64,000 bases of DNA from Mantis religiosa (taxonomy: Eukaryota > Arthropoda > Insecta > Mantodea > Mantidae): contig CM060953.1 in assembly GCA_030765055.1 (NCBI GenBank), positions 193,790,933 to 193,854,932 of the forward strand. The letters are read 5' to 3'. Each line of letters starts with the position of its first letter. The stretch's first letter is position 1. The position numbers and the translations under genes were made by a program. Below the pieces are notes generated by a model. It saw nothing but the letters and a program-made list of their open reading frames with translations. It was not told the origin of the DNA and ran no database searches. Shown piece by piece: positions 10,350-20,100 of this stretch.

Positions 10350-11434
10350 CAGTCGCTAGTCTATATCCTTTCGTTACTTGTGGATAGATGGCAGCGCTTT
10401 GGTTATCACCATCACTTTTTCATTTTTACTATTCTATTATACTTTGGCAACTAAGGGAGTCACTCTGTCGTGGCATTTGAAATTACTTTACATTAAGAAA
10501 CATAAAAGCGTTCTGTTTGTATATGAAATAAAGTTAATTAAATTAAGCTCTCAGGAGCTGACCTTAAGATTTAATTGAAACCACCAAACGAACGGACTAT
10601 CTCTATTTACTGTTTTCAGGGCTCTTACAGCACTTTGCCTCCTCACTAAACTTTAGTTCTGCTCGTACAGTAAAGCACAACTTTCTTCCTATTTCTTGCT
10701 CCTTTCTTTTTAGAGAAAAACAAAAGAAGGAGAAACTTTGTCCAACTTTGTTCTCTTCATCTACTCTCTGAGAGTAAGGAACGTGGGAGTGAAAAAAGAA
10801 AACGTATGAGTAGAAAGGACGTACCAGATTTTCCATGCTTATTGCTTATAGAACACGCTGTCGACAATATGTCGAAAGAAATTCCACTTCCAGAAAATAT
10901 TACTACGATATTCGGGAATTCTAAGGACTTCTGTTTATTTGGTTTGCCTTTCATTGAAAAAAATGCAAGGTTTGGTTTGAAGACAAGAGCGCGAAGTAAC
11001 TTATATACTGCATTCACAGGAAGTGTCTGTATCCACTCTTCTACAACCTGTTCTCTTACCTAGTTCTTGCTTAAAAAAGATGAACTTTAATTAGATAATT
11101 ACATATTTAGTTGTAGCTTCTTATAAAGGAATGCAGTAGGCTAAAGCATTAGTCAGATTTTTCTTTAAAAAAAAAAAGAAGATCGCTATATGACTTGCTT
11201 TTGGTTTGAACACAAGAGAAAACGAAATATGTACTCGTCAGTTGTAGAGAAGTATATTTGAAAATTAGAACCAGTTACAAAGAATATGTTAGAAAACGTT
11301 ATACGGATTTCTGTATTTTTGTATAGTAAGCGTTTACTAATTATATGCACAAACGTTCATTCAGAATGAATGAGGGCTTCAGAGGGTACTTGCAGAAAAT
11401 TGAAGGTACATAGCAAGGTATTATTTGTCATGTA
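10350..11434. other. no gene seen
   Basis: There are overlapping open frames on both strands around 10757-11063 (85-86 residues), but neither resembles a protein family I know and the opposing frames suggest chance. The remainder is AT-rich with poly-A runs. Confidence 0.4.
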
Positions 11435-12770
11435 CGAGGGTGCTCTGAAAACTTCTTGGCCTGAAAAACGACCATTCATGCTTTCAAATTTGTTTTATTT
11501 TTTAATACGAAACCTGTTCATTAAAGAATGATCACAATTGATTTTTGACAACGTACCTCTACTCATCCTCATAATTTTGATGGTCCTTCACAAAATAGTC
11601 TCCCCTGAATGTACTTGTCCCAGCGTTTCTGCCAGTCTTCAAAGACATGCTGGACACCATTTTTTGAGAGATCCTTCAAAATCGTCTCCGCAGCCTACAC
11701 CACTGCTTCTGATGATGGATAATGCCTCCCGTTTCTTCAAGTTAGGGAATAGAAAAAAGTCATATGGGGCTAAATCCGGACTATAGGGAGGGTGAGAGAT
11801 ACACTTCACGTTGATTTTTGCAAGATATTCAGCAACAACATTGGCAATAAGCGGCCACGCGTTATCGCGGTGCAGCATCTAGCCTGCTTCACGGAAATGT
11901 GGTCTTTTGCGCCTGATATGCACTTGCAATGTTTTCACGACATCCCTGTAGTATTGTGCAGTTACTGATGTGTGTGCAGATACAGCATGCTGATAAACCA
12001 TTCCATGAATATCAAAGAATGAGATGACCATAACTTTCCCAGCAGAAGCAACCACTTTTGCTTTGGGGGGGTTTGGTGATGAAGGAGATTTCCACACTGA
12101 GCTTTGCTGTTTGCTCTCAGGATCAAAATGATGTAGCCAAGTTTCATCAGAAGTGATTACGTTTGAAAGAAACTCCATATCTTCCACTAACATCAACTTT
12201 AACTGCATACGGACCTGCATGCGAATGTCCTTTTGTTCGGGAATCAACACGTCTCATGTGTAATGTTTCTGTCACCAACGTGTGGATGGCACCCAATGAA
12301 AGGTTCAGTATTTCAGAAAGTGATCTTAAGGTAATTCGTCGATCCTCTCTCACAATGACAGCAGTAGTGTTGATGTTTTCTTCCGTAAGAGCAGTAACTG
12401 GAGCCCCGGGTCAACCTTCCTTTTAAATTGATTGTCTCCTCTCTTTAAACATTTTGAGCTGTGCTGTAGGGAAGAACAGACTCTCCATAGGCCTCCTGTA
12501 ACATTGTATACGCCTCAACTGAAAATTTGTTGAGACGAAAGCAGAATTTCAAAGCCACGTATTGTTCCTTGCGTGTTACCTCCATTACAGCGGTAGGCGA
12601 TACTGAACATGTCTGAACTTACCTGGTTCTCACAGGCGGAAACCAGGAGTACCAACAATAATACTACAACGGCGTGTTTCACATTAAGCTAAGAGAATAT
12701 AATAAGATTGAATTTTAGTGCCAGAAATTATGACCCTAAAAGTTATGATCATTCTTTAATCTCTAATATC
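11435..12770 (-). mobile_element. mariner element (same subfamily as 51577)
   Basis: The low-coordinate edge starts after TA with CGAGGGTGCTCTGAAAACTT, a mariner-type terminus. A second terminus-like motif, TGTTCATTAAAGAATGATCA, lies at 11516 and matches the 5' tip of the copy at 51577. The high-coordinate edge is blurred but still shows TTAAAGAATGATCAT near 12751-12765 (read on the minus strand). Two ends in close succession at the left suggest a short insertion or a second solo terminus. The internal gene is described separately. Confidence 0.75.
11559..12585 (-). pseudogene. mariner transposase, near full length, broken
   Basis: ATG at 12585 opens MEVTRKEQYVALKFCFRLNK. The frame then breaks and resumes as REDRRITLRSLSEILNLSLG (second helix-turn-helix). 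The core follows: NVITSDETWLHHFDPESKQQ (first catalytic D), a stop just before MLHRDNAWPL (second catalytic D), and YSPDLAPYDFFLFPNLKK (third D). The tail DYFVKDHQNYEDE ends at 11559. Mariner transposases are about 340-350 residues and this remnant spans that length, with at least three frameshifts and one stop. The copy at 51769 is its closest relative here. Confidence 0.9.
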
Positions 12771-13011
12771 AATACATTTTGTCCAGCAAGTTTCCAATGC
12801 CATTACCCCCTCTCTGTAATGTTCCTATGGTAGTAAAGCATAGTATCCATTTACAATTGCTACTTCAGTGGACGAAAACCACCTACCAGCGAGAAATATC
12901 TTCAGTTTTGGAAACAGATGAAAGTCCGAGGTAGCCAACTCTGAGCTATCACTAACGTGAGCTTAAAATTGCCTGGATTACAAAAATTAAACAGGAGTAT
13001 AAAGTATTGTA
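12771..13011. other. no gene seen
   Basis: Short unassigned spacer between the mariner and the TA target site of the next element. Confidence 0.4.
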
Positions 13012-13245
13012 CAGTCTGATTTTTAAAAGGAGGTAATGTGAAGGTCATCAAGCAAGGCACGCGAAGGGTAAGAAGGGAAGATCGTTGCTATGGTAACGTA
13101 AACAAAGGTTGCCAGATTGGATACACTGCTGAATCACATACTTCTCAGCTCAGTTATCGCTAGTTGTATGCGGGAAACAGAGTTTGCCTAATTGCGCCGT
13201 AAATTGTTAGTCTAGTTTGTTAAAACACAATTAAAATACGCTTAT

Positions 13246-13479
13246 ATGGAAGCAAGACGTACTGGCGGTAGGATTAAAGGTGGACCGAAGAATCATGGCC
13301 CAAGGCAAAGATCAGCTTACGGTCTGGTTGTTACATTAGATAGCCAAGCTAGAGAATTTGTCTGTTCTCTTAGAGAATTCTTCCAACAGGAAGACGAGAG
13401 TTTTCTCCTTATCAATGAACAGCTTATTCCTTTTATACAAAAGCGACAGTCACATGTCAGTAGATATGCTTGCACGTAA
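13246..13479 (+). pseudogene. N-terminus of DDE transposase, truncated
   Basis: A 77-residue frame starts at 13246 with RTGGRIKGGPKNHGPRQRSA, then LDSQAREFVCSLREFFQQE. The GG-rich lead followed by SQAR-x-FV and a helical segment resembles the N-terminal DNA-binding part of insect DDE_3-type Tc1/mariner transposases. It stops at 13479, shortly before the SINE-B insertion, and no catalytic motifs are seen further on. The position just inside the left inverted repeat supports the assignment; sequence alone would be weak. Confidence 0.55.
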
Positions 13480-13506
13480 AAGAATTCCTATGGGTTAAAG
13501 TTCCGG

Positions 13507-13739
13507 GGCCGCGCCGTGGCTCAGTGGTTAGACCGCTTGGCTCTCAGGAAGACGGCCCGGGTTCGATCCCAGGCGACCGCAAAATGAGATTTGTTGTGGA
13601 CAACACGGCGCCGGATCTCCGGTTTCCCCCGCCATCTCATTCCACCGGTGCTCCATCTTCATCTCATGTATCATCATTGTCATCGCCTGCGGTGCCGTAT
13701 GTAGTAAAAGCGGGCGTTAAACACTACACATTTCATTTC
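13507..13739 (+). mobile_element. SINE-B (tRNA-derived) with about 10-bp target duplication
   Basis: Head GCCGTGGCTCAGTGGTTAGA (A box) and CCCGGGTTCGATCCC (B box), body with TCCGGTTTCCCCCGCCATCT and CGCCTGCGGTGCCGTATGTA, tail GCGTTAAACACTACACATTT. Flanks AAAGTTCCGG (13497-13506) and AAATTTCCGG (13740-13749) are a target duplication with one mismatch. Compared with the copies at 54584 and 61740 a short piece is missing after ACACGGCGCC. Confidence 0.9.
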
Positions 13740-13805
13740 AAATTTCCGGTATATCGGCGGCGTTGATATGAACATGTCAATTAACAAAGTCGTTAATAAT
13801 AGTAC

Positions 13806-14294
13806 TGTCACCTAATTATCGGAAGGCAGGACCAGCTGGCAGCTGGGTGGGCAACAGGAGGCATTCAGCCACGCCTTCCCATTTAGCTTGTGGCGTTCAC
13901 TGAAGGGGATGGTTAGAGAAGTGTCACGAAGTACTTTACCGTCCCTATCCCCTCCCCCTGACGTTTGGAACCATCGGGATGATTCACTGAGCCGCGAAAC
14001 TTCCAGACACAGCGATCTGCGTATATAAGGCCTGTAGTCAGTTGAGTTATTGGCGAGCAGCCGTGAAGAGCGCGGTGCTAGCGAACGGACTGGAAGACTG
14101 TGTACGTGTATCAGAGGAGTTGTACGTAATTGTGAGTGTGAAGTGGACCTGTGACAGACGAACTGGTGGATTGTAATTGTGTGCGCTACGTAATTCTATG
14201 TGATCGTCAAGTGTTCCAACTGTAATTCGGTGAAAATAAAGAACATTTTGAGTTTGTGCAATTGGACTTTTAATTCACGAACCCACAAGTCACA
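13806..14294 (+). repeat. candidate solo LTR
   Basis: The segment begins TG and ends CA, carries a TATATAA box at 14022-14028, a plausible downstream start region and an AATAAA signal at 14235-14240. This is the usual layout of a retrotransposon LTR (U3-R-U5). Flanking 4-mers GTAC and GTAT differ at one position, so the target duplication is weak. No internal domain with primer-binding site or gag/pol is present. It could also be a promoter region of unrelated origin. Confidence 0.4.
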
Positions 14295-14431
14295 GTATAT
14301 TGCGATATTAATGTATACCGAACGAGGAAAGGTTTGAAAAAAAAAAACAAGAGAAAAGAAGGAAAAAAAACGAGGCGCTTGCACCGAGTTTTTTGAATTC
14401 TCGAGATTACATTATGGGCTTACCACATGTG

Positions 14432-15412
14432 TGTTGTACATTATTTTTTGCACTATGTGTATTTATATCAATATGATTTTAGTAGTTAAGATATTAGCTG
14501 AACTATTAATAAATATAGTTATGTCAATTAATGCCAAGAAAAGTAAGTCCATTGTTTTTAGTAGAACTAAGGGCAAAATTATTGTTAACTATCACATGGG
14601 AGGGGTGCAAATTCCACAGGTGGACAGCTACAAATACTTGGGAGTGTACCTGGCAAGTAATGCTGGATGGGACGAACAAGTAAATTCCACATCTAGGAAT
14701 GCGTGGAAGGCATTACATTTCGTAATGAGAATATTGAAAAAGGGGAGCGCTAGGTCCAGGGAAATTGCCTACAAGGCCTTAGTGCGGCCGGTTATGGAAT
14801 ATGGAGTAGCATGCTGGGACCCGTATAGAGCTAACCAAATCGATCCATTAGAAAAAATACAGAAGAGGGCAATAAAATTCATAAAAAGAGGCAAGTATTT
14901 TGGGCCTATAAAAGGAGATGAGACTAAATGGGAGGAATTAACAATTAGGCGTAAAAAGCATAGGTTGGTAGCATTATTCAAAGCTAATGCTGGTGTAAAG
15001 GCATGAGTGGACGTTAGTGTAAGGTTAGATAATCCGGATTATTATGGACGAAACGATCATAGGTATAAAATTAAGGGTAGAAGATACAGAACCGACGTAG
15101 GAAAATTTTCTTTTGTTAATAGAACCATTGAAGAATGGAATGAATTGCCTGTAGCAGTCTTTCAGGGCTGTCCCCTGTCGCTGAAGAAGTTTAGAAAAAA
15201 TCTAGATGGTTTATAGTTTAACTTTTGAATTATAATGGTATATAATATGTAAATAGAGAAGTAATTAGATATGTTTTAAGTGACTAAAGTAAAATAATAT
15301 CATGTTTGTATTGTTTATTGTGTTATTGTTGTAAATCTAGTATTTGTAATTTAATCTGTATTCTTAACTCTGCCACCGGATAGTACCCAATTGCAGTCAA
15401 TAAATACATACA
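14432..15412 (+). pseudogene. non-LTR retrotransposon 3' end (reverse transcriptase C-terminus)
   Basis: The translation from 14521 reads MSINAKKSKSIVFSRTKGK and then YKYLGVYLASNAGWDEQV, the thumb-side region after the YADD box of LINE reverse transcriptases. It continues with IAYKALVRPVMEYGVACWDP and LEKIQKRAIKFI, all typical of the C-terminus. A TGA at 15004 interrupts it, after which the same frame goes on to WNELPVAVFQGCPLSLKKF and a stop at 15214. The 3' UTR ends in ATAAATACATACATAC, a simple tail like that of CR1/L2-type LINEs. The copy is 5'-truncated and lacks the catalytic box. Confidence 0.85.
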
Positions 15413-15808
15413 TACAAAACAAATGTGTGATTTTAAAACGTGCATCGAGTATATGTGTTTCTATGGAGAAATACTTACCGCATTGTGCAGGAATGTCAAC
15501 TTACGATGTATAGCAACAATAACGGTAAGTATGGGATAATAGTTACATAGTACAAGCAATTATTTAAAAGAACTCACACATGTGAACACCCTACAACTCA
15601 GTGAATGTGTGAACAACTTATTTCTGTTTTTAAAGTAGGCTAATAAAGACTAACTGGGCATATTTTTGTTGAGGTGAGATAACTGGAACCCTTGTTTATG
15701 TTTCGAGTGTTGAGGGAATAAGGAAATGCCATCTGGTGGGCAACATTCTAGTACCCACGTGGACAAACACATGACCTTCACGTATCTTCTTTTAAAAATC
15801 GGCCTGTA

Positions 15809-16904
15809 ATTATTTACATTTGTCGTATTTGACCATTTTAAATGTCTTTACTGTAAAGGCCTTAAGTGAAGAAGATATGACACTTCCCTAACGCCACTGT
15901 AAGCTAATGTAAACATCTCTCACCAGAGAGAATACTTTAATATGATAATAAACTTCCAGGTTATAAACAAACATTTGAATGTTAGGATAGCTGATAGAAG
16001 AATGAGAAAGCTATTTGATTGGAATATGAAGCTTGTATTCTCCATGAAATCACTGTATCCAACATTTGATTAAAATATAACTCTTCGTCTACTTATAACC
16101 ACTGAAGTTTAAAATCTGTTACTTTATATTTTAGATCACGAAGTGTTGGCAAATTTATGTTTAGCAAAGTTCACAACAAGAAGGCAAAGGCTCGATGAAA
16201 TACTTTTTGCTCTTAAATCATGAAAGGATAGAGCGAAATATTTGGGATAAATGTTTTCCGCGGGGGTAGTTGTGATTTCCGCACTCCATCCCCTTCGATC
16301 GGAAGCATGCCCTGGAGCACCATCAATTTCTGCCGTGAATGACTCGCAGCAATTTTCTCTGGCGGATGTTAGAAAACAGGATATACACTGCACCGCATCA
16401 TTTACTTTTATTAACACTGCATCGGTAGTTCTTCCACGCTGCACTTACATTCTAGTATGTCTTCCACTATAATCTGTCCCAACCTAGTTTAAACATCTGG
16501 GCGGGAAGAGAGACAGAGACATAAAACGGTTAAGCTGTTGATTGGTTTAGCGAAGGTAATGGACGTTTTCTTTTATTTCCATACGTACGATAAACCTCTC
16601 CTTTAAGTTCAGTACTGTAAGTAGTTTTCTGATCACTGCTCTGTGCGAGCTAATTTCGGAGAGAGAAAAGTATGCAATTGTTTCGATTGTTATAAACGCA
16701 ACAGCCTCACATTTTATCTTTCTGCTTCACATAGCACATAGATGTGTTCTATATACTATATACAAATTAGACAAAAGACAGGTGAAATTATACACACTAT
16801 TAACTTATTATGTTAAATTAAGCTGCATTTTATTTAACAATTACTAAAGGAAACTGCTATTATATAATATTTTTGCATTCCTATACCAGGCAGCTCTCAC
16901 AAGG
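15809..16904. other. no gene seen
   Basis: About 1.1 kb without a recognisable family. Opposing open frames at 16136-16472 are of similar length on both strands and are probably chance. Confidence 0.4.
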
Positions 16905-16907
16905 TCA

Positions 16908-16937
16908 CAAATACACACGCGCGCGTGCGTGCGCACG
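16908..16937. repeat. alternating purine-pyrimidine tract
   Basis: ACACACGCGCGCGTGCGTGC-type alternating sequence at the left edge of the GC-rich repeat. The right edge of the same repeat carries an (AC)n tract, so the repeat is bracketed by simple sequence. Confidence 0.8.
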
Positions 16938-16942
16938 TCAAT

Positions 16943-17136
16943 TGAGGTCTACCCGAAAGTCCAAAGAACCCTGCCTCGGTTACCCGGGGGTCTTTCCGTG
17001 GGGCAATACCTTGAATCTAAAAAGCCCCCCCCCTCCCTCCATCGACAACAACGTCAAGACGAGTGGAAGTGGATACGCCACTTACGCGCGTCAACCCCGC
17101 AGGGAAGACTACCGAAAAACCTCGGTGGAGCCGCCT
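16943..17136. repeat. left flank of expanded GC-rich repeat
   Basis: Contains GGGGCAATACCTTGAATCTA, then GGATACGCCACTTACGCGCG and AGGGAAGACTACCGAAAAAC, which match the left part of the single-copy repeat at 9480-9625. It leads directly into the satellite. The first monomer-like unit, at 17137, lacks the TTCTACTAGCT part of the monomer. Confidence 0.85.
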
Positions 17137-20100
17137 AGTGATCTAGCATATCACTCTGCAGGCTAGTACCCGGGACTTTTTAGGCAACCTTCTGCCCCCT
17201 CCGAGCGGTCCTAGCCTGGTGATCTAGCACATCTTCTACTAGCTCTGCAGGCTAGTACCCGGGACTTTTTAGGCAACCTTCTGCCCCCTCCGGACGGTCG
17301 TAGCCTCGTGATCTAGCACATCTTCTACTAGCTCTGCAGGCTAGTACCTGGGACTTCTTAGGCAACCTTCTGCCCCCTAGGGACGGTCGTAGCCTCGTGA
17401 TCTAGCACATCTTCTACTAGCTCTGCAGGCTAGTACCTGGGACTTTTTAGGCAACCTTCTGCCCCCTCCGAGCGGTCGTAGCCTGGTGATCTAGCACATC
17501 TTCTACTAGCTCTGCAGGCTAGTACCCGGGACTTTTTAGGCAACCTTCTGACACCTCCGGACGGTCGTAGCCTCGTGATCTAGCACATCTTCTACTAGCT
17601 CTGCAGGCTAGTACCTGGGATTTCTTAGGCTACCTTGTGCCCCCTCCGAGCGGTCGTAGCCTGGTGATCTAGCACATCTTCTACTAGCTCTGCAGGCTAG
17701 TACCCGGGACTTTTTAGGCAACCTTCTGACACCTCCGAGCGGTCGTAGCCTGGTGATCTAGCACATCTTCTACTAGCTCTGCAGGCTAGTACCCGGGACT
17801 TTTTAGGCAACCTTCTGACACCTCCGGACGGTCGTAGCCTCGTGATCTAGCACATCTTCTACTAGCTCTGCAGGCTAGTACCCGGGACTTTTTAGGCAAC
17901 CTTCTGCCCCCTCCGAGCGGTCGTAGCCTGGTGATCTAGCACATCTTCTACTAGCTCTGCAGGCTAGTACCCGGGACTTTTTAGGCAACCTTCTGACACC
18001 TCCGGGCGGTCGTAGCCTGGTGATCTAGCACATTTTCTACTAGCTCTGCAGGCTAGTACCCGGGACTTTTTAGGAAACCTTCTGACACCTCCGGGCGGTC
18101 GTAGCCTGGTGATTTAGCACATCTTCTACTAGCTCTGCAGGCTAGTACCCGGGACTTTTTAGGCAACCTTCTGCCCCCTCCGGACGGTCGTAGCCTCGTG
18201 ATCTAGCACATCTTCTACTAGCTCCACAGGCTAGTACCCGGGACTTTTTAGGCAACCTTCTGACACCTCCGGGCGGTCGTAGCCTGGTGATCTAGCACAT
18301 TTTCTACTAGCTCTGCAATCTAGTACCTGGGACTTCTTAGGCAACCTTCTGCGCCCTCCGGGCGGTCGTAGCCTGGTGATCTAGCACATCTTCTACTAGC
18401 TCTGCAGGCTAGTACCTGGGACTTCTTAGGCAACCTTCTGCCCCCTCCGCGCGGTCGTAGTCTGATGATCTAGCACATCATCTACTAGCTCTGAAGGCTA
18501 GTACCTGGGACTTCTTAGGCAACCTTCTGCCCCATCCGGGTGGTTGCAGCCTGGTGATCTAGCACATTTTCTACTAGCTCTGCAGGCTAGTACCTGGGAC
18601 TTCTTAGGCAACCTTCTGCCTCCTCCGGGCGGTCGTAGCCTCGTGATCTAGCACATCTTCTACTAGCTCTGCAGGCTAGTACCCGGGACTTTTTAGGCAA
18701 CCTTCTGACACCTCCGGGCGGTCGTAGCCTGGTGATCTAGCACATCTTCTACTAGCTCTGCAATCTAGTACCTGGGACTTCTTAGGCAACCTTCTGCGCC
18801 CTCCGGGCGGTCGTAGCCTGGTGATCTAGCACATCTTCTACTAGCTCTGCAGGCTAGTACCTGGGACTTCTTAGGCAACCTTCTGCCACCTCCGCGCGGT
18901 CGTAGTCTGATGATCTAGCACATCATCTACTAGCTCTGAAGGCTAGTACCTGGGACTTCTTAGGCAACCTTCTGCCCCATCCGGGCGGTCGTAGCCTGGT
19001 GATCTAGCACATCTTCTACTAGCTCTGCAGGCTAGTACCTGGGACTTCTTAGGCAACCTTCTGCCTCCTCCGGGCGGTCGTAGCCTCATGATCTAGCACA
19101 TCTTCTACTAGCTCTGCAGGCTAGTACCTGGGACTTCTTAGGCAACCTTCTGCCCTCTCCGGGCGATCGTAGCCTGGTGATCTAGCATATCCTCTACTAG
19201 CTCTGCAGGCTAGTACCTGGGACTTCTTAGGCAACCTTCTGCCCCTCCGGGCGGTCGTAGCCTCGTGATCTAGCACATTTTCTACTAGCTCTGCAGGCTA
19301 GTACCCGGGACTTTTAGGCAACCTTCTGACACCTCCGGGCGGTCGTAGGCTGGTGATCTAGCACATCTTCTACTAGCTCTGAAGGCTAGTACCTGGGTCT
19401 TCTTAGGCAACCTTCTGCCTCCTCCGGGCGGTAGTAGCCTGGTGATCTAGCACATCTTCTACTAGCTCTGCAGGCTAGTACCTGGGACTTCTTAGGCAAC
19501 CTTCTGCCCTCTCCGGGCGGTCGTAGCCTGGTGATCTAGCATATCTTCTACTAGCTCTACAGGCTAGTACCTGGGACTTCTTAGGCAACCTTCTGCCCCC
19601 TCCGTGCGGTCGTAGCCTCGTGATCTAGCACATTTTCTACTAGCTCTGCAGGCTAGTACCCGGGACTTTTAGGCAACCTTCTGACACCTCCGGGCTGTCG
19701 TAGCCTCGTGATCTAGCACATTTTCTACTAGCTCCACAGGCTAGTACCCGGGACTTTTTAGGCAACCTTCTGACACCTCCGGGCGGTCGTAGCCTGGTGA
19801 TTTAGCACATCTTCTACTAGCTCTGCAGGCTAGTACCCGGGACTTTTTAGGCAACCTTCTGCCCCCTCCGGACGGTCGTAGCCTCGTGATCTAGCACATC
19901 TTCTACTAGCTCCACAGGCTAGTACCCGGGACTTTTTAGGCAACCTTCTGACACCTCCGGGCGGTCGTAGCCTGGTGATCTAGCACATTTTCTACTAGCT
20001 CTGCAATCTAGTACCTGGGACTTCTTAGGCAACCTTCTGCGCCCTCCGGGCGGTCGTAGCCTGGTGATCTAGCACATCTTCTACTAGCTCTGCAGGCTAG

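Larger units (their letters stand above)
13012..15806 (+). mobile_element. TA-flanked DNA transposon loaded with other insertions
   Basis: The left end CAGTCTGATTTTTAAAAGGA at 13012 and the reverse complement of the right end, CAGGCCGATTTTTAAAAGAA (ending 15806), are inverted repeats whose match runs on into GTGAAGGTCAT. Both tips abut TA (13010-13011 and 15807-15808), the target duplication of the Tc1/mariner superfamily. At 2.8 kb it is about twice the usual size. The excess is a SINE-B (13507-13739), a possible solo LTR (13806-14294) and a LINE tail (to 15412). Only the N-terminal part of a transposase-like frame remains. Confidence 0.8.

Noticed and set aside
10757..11063. Gene at 10.8-11.1 kb
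   Set aside because: Frames of equal length on opposite strands, no family match and no splice or start context.
13806..14294. Full LTR retrotransposon
   Set aside because: Only one LTR-like segment is present, with no primer-binding site, gag/pol or second LTR; kept as a low-confidence solo LTR.
16136..16472. Gene at 16.1-16.5 kb
   Set aside because: Opposing frames of about 100 and 73 residues without recognisable motifs.
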